NCBI GenBank assembly: GCA_944323875.1
Contig: CALUUH010000001.1
Span: 1-64,000 of the forward strand
Direction: 5' to 3'
Length of the DNA stretch: 64,000 nt
From: Candidatus Gastranaerophilales bacterium
GTDB lineage: Bacteria > Cyanobacteriota > Vampirovibrionia > Gastranaerophilales > Gastranaerophilaceae
The notes beneath the pieces were generated by a model. It ran no database searches, had not been told where the DNA came from, and saw nothing but the letters and a program-made list of their open reading frames with translations. Below are positions 1 to 8,315 of this stretch, one piece after another. The position numbers and the translations under genes are program-made. Each line of letters starts with the position of its first letter. The first letter of the stretch is position 1.

Positions 1-263
1 GGCTGGAAAGCCCAACCTACATTTTAATGTACTGATGGGTACACTTCGTTTTGCCCACCCTACTTTATTTGTCTATTCACTTGTCAAGCCGTATTAGCGG
101 CTGTTGTTTATTGTTGGGCTGGAAAGCCCAACCTACATTTTAATGTACTGATGGGTACACTTCGTTTTGCCCACCCTACTTTATTTGTCTATTAACTTGT
201 CAAGCCGTATTAGCGGCTGTTATTTATTGTTGGGCTGGAAAGCCAACCTACATTTTAATGTAC
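1..263. repeat. 116-bp tandem repeat array (about 2.3 units seen, open to the left)
   Basis: Unit 1 spans 1-116, unit 2 spans 117-232 and a third, truncated unit starts at 233 and stops matching near 263. The two full units differ at only two or three positions (for example TCAC versus TAAC near 77/193). Each unit carries the words GGGCTGGAAAGCCCAACC (itself a short hairpin, GGGCTggaaAGCCC) and GGGTACACTTCGTTTTGCCC, a palindrome-like word that recurs in intergenic DNA of many unrelated bacteria. No coding frame is convincing here. The array lies downstream of queD, which reads toward it, and probably continues beyond the left edge. Confidence 0.9.
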
Positions 264-296
264 TACATTTTAAAGTACCGGTGATAGCCACCAAAA

Positions 297-656
297 CTAT
301 TCTTCAAAGTACGAGCAGCAAGATGTTTGGGTTTCCCAAACGCTTACCTTGCTTAGTTGAACAATTTTTTCTTTTAATCTCCAGTAAATAAAGTTTGCGA
401 TCATTTCACTTGACGGACTTTCGTTGTTAAATTCAGGCAGTTCGTTCAAGTCTTTATGATCAAGATATTCAAGCACGGCATTCAATTCTCGCTTCAACAC
501 CTTATAATCAATAAGAATATTGCTTTTATCCAGAGTGTCTCCCTGAACATACGCTTCAACCATCCAGTTATGACCGTGCTGATTTTCACATGCACCGTCA
601 TAATTAAGGAGGTGATGTGCAGCGGCAAAAAATGCCTGCGTTTTTATTTCATACAT
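297..656 (-). CDS. queD: 6-carboxy-tetrahydropterin synthase (QueD/PTPS family)
   Basis: 119 residues, the usual QueD length. The family converts 7,8-dihydroneopterin triphosphate to 6-carboxytetrahydropterin in queuosine/7-deazaguanine synthesis. Visible features are the zinc histidines His15 (AAHHL) and His27/His29 (QHGHNW), the catalytic Cys23 shortly before them, Asp65-His66 (LDHKDLN) and the C-terminal Glu of VWET. It sits 5 bp downstream of kdsC on the same strand, so it is probably the last gene of a kdsD-kdsC-queD operon although the pathways differ. No other queuosine gene is in the window. A eukaryote-type PTPS role is possible but less likely without biopterin genes. Confidence 0.9.
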   Translation of the reverse strand: MYEIKTQAFFAAAHHLLNYDGACENQHGHNWMVEAYVQGDTLDKSNILIDYKVLKRELNAVLEYLDHKDLNELPEFNNESPSSEMIANFIYWRLKEKIVQLSKVSVWETQTSCCSYFEE

Positions 657-661
657 AGTTA

Positions 662-1129
662 TTACTCCATTTCTCTGATAATTTTATCACAAAGTTCTCT
701 AACAGCGCCGCGTCCGCCGTTTTTTGACGAAATGAAATTTGCAACAGCTTTAACTTCATCCACAGCATCAGCCGGACACGCTGCAAGTTTTACTTCTTTT
801 AATATACAGATGTCAGGTAAATCATCACCCATATAAGAAATCTCGTCAAAAGAAATATTATATTTATTCATTATTTCTTTTAGAGTTTCAATTTTATTTT
901 TTACACCTTGATGAAGCTCATGGATACGCAGATTTTGGGCACGGTGATAAACCGTACCGTTTTCTCTGGCCGTAATTATTGCCGTAATTATGCCGGCTTT
1001 ATTAAGGTTTACAATTCCTTGTCCGTCTTTTGCATTGAAGGTTTTGTATTCACGTCCGTCCTCATCAAAAGTAAGACTGCCGTCAGTTAAAACTCCGTCA
1101 ACATCAAATGCCGCAAGCTTAATCGCCAT
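662..1129 (-). CDS. kdsC: 3-deoxy-D-manno-octulosonate 8-phosphate phosphatase
   Basis: 155 residues, HAD superfamily, small C0-type phosphatase without a cap domain. It removes phosphate from KDO-8-phosphate in the cytoplasm to give KDO for the LPS inner core. Motif I is FDVDGVLTD with nucleophile Asp9 and acid/base Asp11; motif IV is GDDLPD at 101-106; Lys of the KNKIETLK stretch fits motif III. Its ATG overlaps the stop codon of kdsD (TAATG at 1127-1131), so the two are translationally coupled. That pairing with an arabinose-5-phosphate isomerase supports the KdsC assignment over other HAD-IIIA phosphatases. Confidence 0.93.
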   Translation of the reverse strand: MAIKLAAFDVDGVLTDGSLTFDEDGREYKTFNAKDGQGIVNLNKAGIITAIITARENGTVYHRAQNLRIHELHQGVKNKIETLKEIMNKYNISFDEISYMGDDLPDICILKEVKLAACPADAVDEVKAVANFISSKNGGRGAVRELCDKIIREME

Positions 1130-2100
1130 TATGCCACCCCTGCTTTCAATAAGTCATGGATGTGAATAACGCCGATAGGTTTGTTATCTTCATCAACAAC
1201 AGCAAGCGCTGTGATAGAATATTTTTCCATAAGATTAAGTGCACTTGCGCCGTAATCTGTTTTAGCAATTCTTTTCGGATTGACAGTCATAACATCTTTT
1301 ATAATAAGAGATTGAATATTGTTATGTTTTATCAAAGTACGTCTGATGTCCCCGTCAGTCAGGACTCCTGAGAGCCGGCCGGCCGCATCAATTATCATTG
1401 CCATACCGAGTTTATGTGAAGAAATTGTTTCAATAACATCAACAAAACTGTCATTTTCATGAACAATCGGAAGCTTGTCACCTGTTAACATCAAATCTTC
1501 AACCTTATACAAGAATCCCTTGCCGAGTGCACCTGACGGATGGAACACAAGAAAATCTTCTTCAGAAAATCCGCGTTTTTCAAGCAGACAAACAGCAAGA
1601 GCATCGCCCATTGCAAGGGTTGCTGTTGTACTTGCTGTAGGCGCTTTATTTAACGGGCATGCTTCGCGTTCGACAGAAATATCAAGAACAACGTCACTGG
1701 CATTTGCTAAAGTTGAATGAATTTTACCGGTCATGCCTATCATCTGAACACCAAAACGCTTAATCAACGGCAAAAGATTTAATAACTCCTGTGTTTCACC
1801 GCTGTTTGATATTGCTATAACCACATCATTTCTGGTAATTATACCGGAGTCGCCGTGTGTACTTTCTGCCGGATGCAAAAAGTATGACGGTGTGCCTGTT
1901 GAAGTCAGGGTCGCAGCAATTTTGCGGCCGATTAAACCGGATTTTCCCATGCCTGTAATAATCACGCGGCCTTTGCAGTTGTACAAAATATCTATTGCGT
2001 GGTCAAATTCGTCGCCGATATTATTTTTAAGGCGCAAAATTGAATTTGCTTCAATGTCAAGTACTTCTTTTGCAAGATCATTAATCGTTTTCATAAGCAT
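1129..2100 (-). CDS. kdsD: D-arabinose-5-phosphate isomerase (SIS + two CBS domains)
   Basis: 323 residues, the normal KdsD/KpsF layout: an SIS domain at about 40-180 and a CBS pair at about 205-320. The enzyme interconverts ribulose-5-phosphate and arabinose-5-phosphate, the first committed precursor of KDO. Visible motifs are GMGKSG (50-55), HGDSG (82-86) and SNSGET. Start chosen at the first ATG (GAGGGA upstream); a second Met two codons later is possible. It is the first gene of the kdsD-kdsC-queD run, divergent from the small gene at 2221. Confidence 0.93.
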   Translation of the reverse strand: MLMKTINDLAKEVLDIEANSILRLKNNIGDEFDHAIDILYNCKGRVIITGMGKSGLIGRKIAATLTSTGTPSYFLHPAESTHGDSGIITRNDVVIAISNSGETQELLNLLPLIKRFGVQMIGMTGKIHSTLANASDVVLDISVEREACPLNKAPTASTTATLAMGDALAVCLLEKRGFSEEDFLVFHPSGALGKGFLYKVEDLMLTGDKLPIVHENDSFVDVIETISSHKLGMAMIIDAAGRLSGVLTDGDIRRTLIKHNNIQSLIIKDVMTVNPKRIAKTDYGASALNLMEKYSITALAVVDEDNKPIGVIHIHDLLKAGVA

Positions 2101-2220
2101 TTCATATCCCTCACTATTTTCTTTTTATTATACAACAATCTCATTTAAAAGTACTAAAATTATACAAAAGTTTAAATAATTTAATTTTATGCTCGTAATT
2201 AATCTTGTCAGGTAGAGATT

Positions 2221-2493
2221 ATGCAAAATACAATTAACTGTTTTGATATAAAAATAAATAATTTTACAACTGCAATTGATGAAATAAAAGAATACCTTTC
2301 ATCCGGGGCGCAGCGTGAAATATCACTGGATTTGTCCTCGTTAAATATTTTCGACGCCGCCAAAATTCTTGTTTTGTCATCTGCTTACCACTATGGTAAA
2401 TATCCTGACGGAAAAATTAAATGTCACTGTAATTCTGATACAATTAAATCTCTTATCGCAGATATTTCAACTTCAAATCTTGAGTTAGTGTAA
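2221..2493 (+). CDS. small conserved-looking protein of unknown function
   Basis: 90 residues. I do not recognise the family. The predicted pattern is alternating strand/helix: the stretch EISLDLSSLNIFDAAKILVLSSAYHY resembles a strand followed by an amphipathic helix as in STAS or small ferredoxin-like folds, but the match is only by eye. There is no signal peptide or membrane segment. A GTAGAG stretch lies just before the ATG. It is separated from the ADP-ribosyltransferase-like gene by about 90 bp. Coding is supported by codon use like its neighbours and a clean start. Confidence 0.7.
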   Translation: MQNTINCFDIKINNFTTAIDEIKEYLSSGAQREISLDLSSLNIFDAAKILVLSSAYHYGKYPDGKIKCHCNSDTIKSLIADISTSNLELV

Positions 2494-2584
2494 ATATTTT
2501 AGTTTAAGTTTTGTTATAAACTAGCAAAAATTTTTTTTACATGTTTTGATAATAAAGAAGTATACTTTTAAATTAGGGATTATT

Positions 2585-3601
2585 ATGATAGGGTTTGAAA
2601 ATATCAATTCCAGGATTATAGCCGGCTCGGTTAATCAGTACAAAGTTTCTCAGCCGCCATTGCAGCAGCACAAACCACCGCAGCTTCCGGCACCAAAACA
2701 GGAAATTAAAAATGTAAAAAATGAAATGCATACTAACAACGAACATGCTAAAGCTTTAAAAGGGGCAAGCATAGTTGCAGGCATTATTGTTGCAGGAATT
2801 GCCATAACGAAATTCCGTGGACCTATAGTTAAATTCTTTAGAAATATACCTTCTAAACTAAAACCCGAGGACGTTATTCCGCCGAACAATCCGACATTTA
2901 CAGGGGCATCAGTAAGAAATAAACAAGAATATGATATTGACCAAATAACAAATGATTTATTTGAAAATGAACGTTTAAAAGACAGGATACGCGAAAGATA
3001 TCCTAAGTATACAAATATCGCTGTTGATACAATCGAGCGTCAGAAAGCAAGATTAGAAAAATTGTTAAATCCGTCTGATCCAAAACTTCCATTCCATGAT
3101 CAAAGAATGTTCACAAGCCACGAAGCGGAAATAATAGGGTCTTATCAGGATGAATATGCATACAATACGCTCTTAAGATTAGGCAAAATCCGACCGGAAG
3201 CAAGCATAGAAATACGAACTATGGACAGAATGATGCAAGAAGCTGTTCCGTTACCGAAGGATGCTGTTGTATACCGCGGTATAGTTACAAAACATGATGA
3301 TAATGTTCTTGATTTTTCACGGGAATATTATGCAGGAAATATTGTGGAAGATAAGGCCTATGTATCAACTTCCCGTAATGCAGAAGAAACCATTGCGCAA
3401 TTCGGTGAAAAAAGCGGATATGTCATGAAAATTAAGTTACCAGCCGGTACAAAAGGGCTTGATTGTCGAAGATTTACCACTCTGGATTTACCTAACGGAG
3501 CAAACGCAGAATTTATTCTTCCAAGAGGTTCTAAATTCAGAATTAACTCTGTAGATGATCAATATAAAATTATTGAAGCAGATTATATTTTACAAAATTA
3601 A
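2585..3601 (+). CDS. membrane-anchored ADP-ribosyltransferase-like protein (R-S-E class), copy 1
   Basis: 338 residues from the ATG at 2585, preferred over an upstream TTG (2546) because AGGGAT sits 4 bp before it. Order: Pro/Gln-rich N-terminus (about 20-40), one hydrophobic segment (about 60-77, GASIVAGIIVAGIAI), a helical charged region, then a C-terminal domain with the three marks of R-S-E mono-ADP-ribosyltransferases: Arg231 in VVYRG, Ser-Thr-Ser at 261-263 in AYVSTS, and Glu309 in NAEFILPRG. The residue two before the catalytic Glu is Asn307, where Glu or Gln is usual. No signal peptide, so a transmembrane anchor is likely. A paralog lies at 35407. The target and toxin or self role are unknown; activity is inferred from motifs only. 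Confidence 0.75.
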   Translation: MIGFENINSRIIAGSVNQYKVSQPPLQQHKPPQLPAPKQEIKNVKNEMHTNNEHAKALKGASIVAGIIVAGIAITKFRGPIVKFFRNIPSKLKPEDVIPPNNPTFTGASVRNKQEYDIDQITNDLFENERLKDRIRERYPKYTNIAVDTIERQKARLEKLLNPSDPKLPFHDQRMFTSHEAEIIGSYQDEYAYNTLLRLGKIRPEASIEIRTMDRMMQEAVPLPKDAVVYRGIVTKHDDNVLDFSREYYAGNIVEDKAYVSTSRNAEETIAQFGEKSGYVMKIKLPAGTKGLDCRRFTTLDLPNGANAEFILPRGSKFRINSVDDQYKIIEADYILQN

Positions 3602-3666
3602 TTTTTTATAATACAATCAATACAAATTGGGGACAACTATATGCGACAAAAAATAAGGAGAAGAGT

Positions 3667-4992
3667 ATGGAGCATTTATTAGCACTGGTACAAGCAAACA
3701 GTGTCGTTATCTCGGCTGCTATTCTGTTAATAGCTTACATTTTTATAGCGACAGAAAAAATTCCTAAGGTAACAATAGCACTTGTTGGCGCGGCCATAAC
3801 TATTTTAATCGGACTTGTCAGCCAGAACAAAACGGTTGACGGAAGTTTGAACCCGCATTACTTTATTAACTTTATTGATTTCAATGTGATTTTTTTACTT
3901 GTGTCAATGATGATTATTGTAAACATTGCAACCCGAAGCGGGATGTTTAACTGGATTGCAAATGAATTATTACGCATGACAAAAGGGCATCCTAAAATGG
4001 TTTTATTTGTCCTTGGATTATTCACTGCAATTACTTCAGCGTTTTTGGATAACGTAACAACCGTAATTTTGATTATGCCTGTTACATTTTTTATAGCTGA
4101 GCAGCTTGATATTAATCCGGTACCGTATCTAATCACCGAAATTTTTGCATCAAATATCGGCGGTACAGCAACACTTATCGGAGATCCGCCAAATATCATC
4201 ATAGGCAGTGCCGCAGGATTATCTTTTATGGATTTCGTAAACGAATTAACTCCGATTATTGCGGTAATTTTCTTAGCCGTTGTTGGAATAATGGTGCTGT
4301 TTTTCAAAAAATACCTTGTTACAACACAAGAAAAAATGGAGGCTGTAGCAAATCTTGATAACTCCTCTACCATAACGGATTTTCCTTTGATGATTAGAAG
4401 TGCAATAGTTCTGGTTCTTGTTATTCTGGGATTTGTCTTGCATGACATAACTCATATTGAAACATGCGTCACTGCAATGCTTGGAGCGAGCGTACTTTTA
4501 TTATTTGAAAAACCTACCAAAATTATTAAAGATGTTGAGTGGAATACTATTTTCTTTTTCATCGGTTTGTTTATCATTATCGGTGGTATGGAAGCCTCCG
4601 GTGCTATCGCACTTATGGCAAAATGGATTTTGAACGTTACACAAGGTTCACAGGAAGCCACAGCAATGATTATTCTCTGGGCATCAGGATTTATTTCCGG
4701 TGTGATTGATAATATACCTTACACAGCAACAATGACTCCTATGCTTTTAGAGATTGAAAAAGTTATGGGAAATGATTACACGTATCCTCTGTGGTGGTGC
4801 TTGTCCCTCGGTGCTTGTCTCGGCGGTAACATGACAATTATCGGCGCTGCGGCTAACGTTATTGTCTCTGAAACCTCTGCTCACCACGGACATCCGATAG
4901 AATTTATGAAATTCTTAAAATATGGTTTTATAACCATGGTTGTATCTCTTATATTCAGTTCAGTTTATGTTTATTTGAGATTCCTGCACTAA
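3667..4992 (+). CDS. ArsB/NhaD (ion transporter) superfamily permease
   Basis: 441 residues with about 11-12 membrane segments. Motifs typical of the ArsB/NhaD/P-protein group are seen: AFLDNVTTVILIMPV, SNIGGTATLIGDPPN and, in the pseudo-repeated second half, GVIDNIPYTATMTPM and LGGNMTIIGAAANV. The duplicated DN(V/I)xT and GG(T/N)xT..G..xN motifs mark the two inverted substrate-binding halves. Substrate cannot be told from sequence: Na+/H+ exchange, arsenite or dicarboxylate are all possible. AAGGAG precedes the ATG. It is followed by a bidirectional terminator shared with the convergent MFS gene. Confidence 0.85.
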   Translation: MEHLLALVQANSVVISAAILLIAYIFIATEKIPKVTIALVGAAITILIGLVSQNKTVDGSLNPHYFINFIDFNVIFLLVSMMIIVNIATRSGMFNWIANELLRMTKGHPKMVLFVLGLFTAITSAFLDNVTTVILIMPVTFFIAEQLDINPVPYLITEIFASNIGGTATLIGDPPNIIIGSAAGLSFMDFVNELTPIIAVIFLAVVGIMVLFFKKYLVTTQEKMEAVANLDNSSTITDFPLMIRSAIVLVLVILGFVLHDITHIETCVTAMLGASVLLLFEKPTKIIKDVEWNTIFFFIGLFIIIGGMEASGAIALMAKWILNVTQGSQEATAMIILWASGFISGVIDNIPYTATMTPMLLEIEKVMGNDYTYPLWWCLSLGACLGGNMTIIGAAANVIVSETSAHHGHPIEFMKFLKYGFITMVVSLIFSSVYVYLRFLH

Positions 4993-5016
4993 TCACTAAA
5001 TAAGCAGATAAAATAT

Positions 5017-5046
5017 AAAAAGCCTCTGATTATACAGAGGCTTTTT
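5017..5046. terminator. bidirectional rho-independent terminator between permease and MFS pump
   Basis: Perfect 12-bp arms (AAAAAGCCTCTG / CAGAGGCTTTTT) around a 6-nt loop, with T runs on both strands. It overlaps the last codons and stop of the MFS gene (stop at 5030-5032). Confidence 0.92.
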
Positions 5047-6574
5047 TAGTCTTGTTTTTCAAAATATAAATAAACGGAATTATAATAATTGCAAGAAGTG
5101 CAAGGATTAAAAACGCATCATAAAAAGCCCCGAGCCGCGACTGCTGTAAAAGTTCTCTGTAAAGCGTGCCGCTTGCCTTCTTTGCTGCTAATACATCCGG
5201 ATAATGAACCGCAAATTTATGCTGCAAGGCAGCCAGTTTTAGGCGATAAACCGGATTGTGGTGTGCAAGGTTTCCTACAAGATTATTTTGATAAACCTGT
5301 GAGGCACGTGCAATAAATGTTGAAGATACAGATGTTGCAATTGCAGTTACAATATTTTTGAAAAGGGCGTGCAGACCGGCTGCATCAGCGGTTTTGTTTT
5401 TCGGTAATGTCATAAATGCAAGTGCCGTAATTGGAACAAACGCAACTGATACACCGAAGCATATAACCATATTCGGTATAATTATACTTTCTATAGATGC
5501 AGTTGTATTCAAACAAGAAAGACTGAATACAGAAGCTGCCATAATTAAAAAGCCAATTGTAGTAAGCACTCTGGCTTCTACATATTTTGCTATTTCTCCA
5601 ACTACAAGCAGTCCTATAAAGCAAACAACGGCTCTAGGAAGCATGGCAAGGCCGGAAGCCGAAGGGCTATAGCCGATTAACCCTTGTGAAAACAGCGGTA
5701 CAAGCAATAATGTTGAATACAGGATTATATTTATAACAGAACTTATACTTGTCCCGAGTAAAAAGTTTTTGTCTTTAAACACTCTTATATCAATAATCGG
5801 ATATTTATATTCCAATTCCCAGACATAAAAGAATACGAATGAAAAAATAGAAATTCCGGTGAGCCAGCAAATCCACGGAGTATCAAACCAGTTAAACTGC
5901 TGACCTTTATCCAGAACGACCTGCATACACCCCATTGCAACAGCAATGCCCAGAAAACCTATAATATCAAATCGTTTGTTATATTTTTCTTTTACAATAA
6001 TATCATCAGGCAAAAATATTTTAACAAGGATTAATGCAATGATGCATAGAGGAATATTTATGATAAAAACCCACTGCCATGAATAATTATCAGTCAAATA
6101 CCCTCCGAAAAAAGGGCCAAAAAGCGGGGAAAACATAGCTGCAACACCAAACAACGCCATAGCAAGACCTTTTTGACTGTCAGGATAAATCTCCAACAAA
6201 TATGCCTGACATAACGGTAAAATGCATCCGCCGCCAAGTCCTTGTATTATCCTTGCCAGAATCAGTGCCTGCAGATTAGGCGCTATTATGCAAAGAAAGG
6301 CGCCTATACAGAATATTGCAATACAGTAGATAAAAAACATTTTTTTACCTATCGCCTTGCTTAGAAATCCGGTTGTCGGGAGCATTATACCGTTTGCAAT
6401 AATATAACTTGTAATTACGGTATTAGCCTCATATTGTGTTGCTCCGAAATATCCTGCGATATTCGGCTGGCATACGTTTGTGGCTGAAGTTGCAACAAGT
6501 GCCAGTATTGACGGCAAAAGCACTACAATAGATAATATATAGGGGTTTTGTTTTAATTTTTCAAAAAAAGACAT
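5030..6574 (-). CDS. DHA2-family MFS drug:H+ antiporter (EmrB-like)
   Basis: 514 residues with about 14 membrane segments, the DHA2 (14-TMS) size. The N-terminal half holds the antiporter motif around ARIIQGLGGGCILP (motif C/B type) and the motif A-like loop GFLSKAIGKKMFF. It would exchange protons for hydrophobic drugs across the inner membrane. It is the distal gene of marR-emrA-emrB (minus), 74 bp after the HlyD-like gene; together with the divergent TolC-like gene at 8316 this makes a full tripartite EmrAB-TolC-type pump. The substrate is not predictable. Its stop lies in the terminator hairpin. Confidence 0.92.
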   Translation of the reverse strand: MSFFEKLKQNPYILSIVVLLPSILALVATSATNVCQPNIAGYFGATQYEANTVITSYIIANGIMLPTTGFLSKAIGKKMFFIYCIAIFCIGAFLCIIAPNLQALILARIIQGLGGGCILPLCQAYLLEIYPDSQKGLAMALFGVAAMFSPLFGPFFGGYLTDNYSWQWVFIINIPLCIIALILVKIFLPDDIIVKEKYNKRFDIIGFLGIAVAMGCMQVVLDKGQQFNWFDTPWICWLTGISIFSFVFFYVWELEYKYPIIDIRVFKDKNFLLGTSISSVINIILYSTLLLVPLFSQGLIGYSPSASGLAMLPRAVVCFIGLLVVGEIAKYVEARVLTTIGFLIMAASVFSLSCLNTTASIESIIIPNMVICFGVSVAFVPITALAFMTLPKNKTADAAGLHALFKNIVTAIATSVSSTFIARASQVYQNNLVGNLAHHNPVYRLKLAALQHKFAVHYPDVLAAKKASGTLYRELLQQSRLGAFYDAFLILALLAIIIIPFIYILKNKTKKASV

Positions 6575-6648
6575 GGCTAGTTTCCTATCTTTTACAATAA
6601 GTCATTACCGCTCTTGCTCATATTTCTCAGGGCGGCTGATTAAAAATA

Positions 6649-7767
6649 TTATTTAACTTTTACTTTCGGTACAACAGACATGCCCGGTACGATATTGTAA
6701 TCTGAAATATCTTCTTCAAATACGATTTTAACAGGTACACGCTGTACAATTTTTACATAACTTCCGACAGCATTTTCCGGCGGAAAAAGACTGGATTTAG
6801 CGCCTGTAGCCCTTTGAATACTGTCAACACGTCCCTTAAACCTTTTTCCCGGATAAGTATCGACTTTTATAGAAACAGGCTGTCCGGCTTTCATATAGGT
6901 TAATTGAATTTCTTTGAAATTAGCAACTACCCAGACTTCATCAGGAACAATTTCCATTAAAGGCTGACCTACCTGAACATAGTTACCCATTTCAACGCTT
7001 CTGGCTGAAACCTTGCCGCCTTGAGGGGCATAGATTTTTGTATATGACAAATCAAGTTTTGCCTGTTCAACTTCGGCCTCAAGCTTTTTAATTTCTGCCT
7101 GAACAGATTCTTTTTTAGCCTTGTTTGATTCTAAGGCTGATTGCAAAGCTTTAGATTTTTCGGTTGCAGCTTTATGGTTTGCCTGTGCTACCGTTAGATG
7201 TGTATTGCTGTTATCATAATCCTGTTTAGAGACAATACCTTCTTTGTACATATCAGAATATCTTTTGTGATCTTTCTGCGCAAAATCAAGTTTTGATTGG
7301 GTTGAAGTTATATCTTCAAATGACTGCTGAACATTAGAAGAACCTTCATCAATTTGTTTATCGGTAACATTTAACCGTGCTTTTGCTTCCTCTAATTTTG
7401 CTTCTGCCTGATGAAGCTTAACTTCGTAATCGCTCGGGTCAATTTCCACAAGCAGCTGTCCGGCTTGAACTTCTTCATTATCATCAACAAGAAGTTTGAT
7501 TACAGGCCCTGAAACACGCGGAGCAACGGATATAAGACGTCCCTCGACAAACGCGTCATCAGTTGACTGGAAAAATGTTGAATGTATTGCCATAACAATA
7601 CCTGTTAAAACAAGTATTATTGCTGTTACTGTCGGAACTACAACACGTTTCTTTTTATATTCAGGCCGTCTTTTTTTTGCACGTGCCTTTCTTTCTTTTA
7701 AAACTTCTTTTGCTTTTTCGTCCAGTTCCTCTTTACTTAATTTTTTCTTCGGGGTTTGATCATCCAT
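6649..7767 (-). CDS. EmrA/HlyD-family membrane fusion protein
   Basis: 372 residues from the ATG at 7767 (GAGGAAA 5 bp upstream); a GTG at 7782 would add five residues. A Lys/Arg-rich cytoplasmic N-terminus (about 1-45) is followed by one membrane helix (VVVPTVTAIILVLTGIVMA), a lipoyl half-motif (AGQLLVEIDPSDYEVKL), a long coiled-coil hairpin (about 100-215) and a beta-barrel (YAPQGGKVSARSVEMGNYV). It links the inner-membrane MFS pump to the outer-membrane channel. The neighbours (EmrB-like downstream, MarR upstream) fit a drug pump of the EmrAB type. Confidence 0.93.
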   Translation of the reverse strand: MDDQTPKKKLSKEELDEKAKEVLKERKARAKKRRPEYKKKRVVVPTVTAIILVLTGIVMAIHSTFFQSTDDAFVEGRLISVAPRVSGPVIKLLVDDNEEVQAGQLLVEIDPSDYEVKLHQAEAKLEEAKARLNVTDKQIDEGSSNVQQSFEDITSTQSKLDFAQKDHKRYSDMYKEGIVSKQDYDNSNTHLTVAQANHKAATEKSKALQSALESNKAKKESVQAEIKKLEAEVEQAKLDLSYTKIYAPQGGKVSARSVEMGNYVQVGQPLMEIVPDEVWVVANFKEIQLTYMKAGQPVSIKVDTYPGKRFKGRVDSIQRATGAKSSLFPPENAVGSYVKIVQRVPVKIVFEEDISDYNIVPGMSVVPKVKVK

Positions 7768-7797
7768 AATTTTTTTCCTCACTAATAAATGTATATT

Positions 7798-8256
7798 TTA
7801 TATTTGTAGTTTCAATTTTTCTTCAAGATTGGCTTTTATTTTATTCAAAACCTTTAAACAGTTAACCAGTTCTTCATCAGATACGCCGTCAACTGACTCC
7901 TGCCACAGAGCAAGAACTGTCGGTAATGTCTGTTCAAATACAGCTTTACCTTTTTCGGTAATATTTATTTTGAATACTTTGCGTTTATTTACATCAGAAG
8001 TTCGCGTGACAAGTTCCATTTTTTCCAGAATATTTATAATTCTTGTGATATTTGGTCTGTCTTTGAGCGTTAAAGCGCTTATCTGCCTTTGATATAAACC
8101 GTCATGGTCAAGAATAGCTGTCAGTACAGTAAACTGTTCCGGGGTAATCTTGTAATTTTCTGATTTAAACTTCTGGGTAGCCATTGCGCGTGTCATCTTT
8201 CCGATACGAACAAGTTTCATCCCTATTCTGCTGTTTAATAAATCTTTTTTTTCCAT
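7798..8256 (-). CDS. MarR-family transcriptional regulator of the efflux module
   Basis: 152 residues with the MarR winged helix: ITPEQFTVLTAIL, then YQRQISALTLKDRPNITRIINILEKMELVTR (helix-turn-helix) and the wing DVNKRKVFKINITEKG. It is first in the minus-strand operon ahead of the EmrA- and EmrB-like genes and divergent from the TolC-like gene. The 59-bp shared control region holds a perfect 22-bp palindrome just upstream of its start, so it is inferred to repress both directions and be released by a small ligand. The inducing ligand cannot be read from sequence. Confidence 0.93.
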   Translation of the reverse strand: MEKKDLLNSRIGMKLVRIGKMTRAMATQKFKSENYKITPEQFTVLTAILDHDGLYQRQISALTLKDRPNITRIINILEKMELVTRTSDVNKRKVFKINITEKGKAVFEQTLPTVLALWQESVDGVSDEELVNCLKVLNKIKANLEEKLKLQI

Positions 8257-8276
8257 GACTTTACTTATAACTTATC

Positions 8277-8298
8277 TTGTGTTATTATGATAACACAA
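8277..8298. promoter_or_regulatory. palindromic MarR-type operator between marR and the TolC-like gene
   Basis: Perfect 9-bp arms TTGTGTTAT / ATAACACAA separated by TATG (22 bp in all). This is the size and symmetry expected for a dimeric winged-helix regulator of the MarR family. It lies 20 bp from the marR start and 17 bp from the TolC-like start, so one bound dimer could block both promoters. Confidence 0.85.
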
Positions 8299-8315
8299 AA
8301 AAGGAAAAGTAAAGC

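Noticed and set aside
3858..4448. 196-residue minus-strand ORF inside the permease gene
   Set aside because: Antisense shadow of a membrane protein gene with no start signal and no family.
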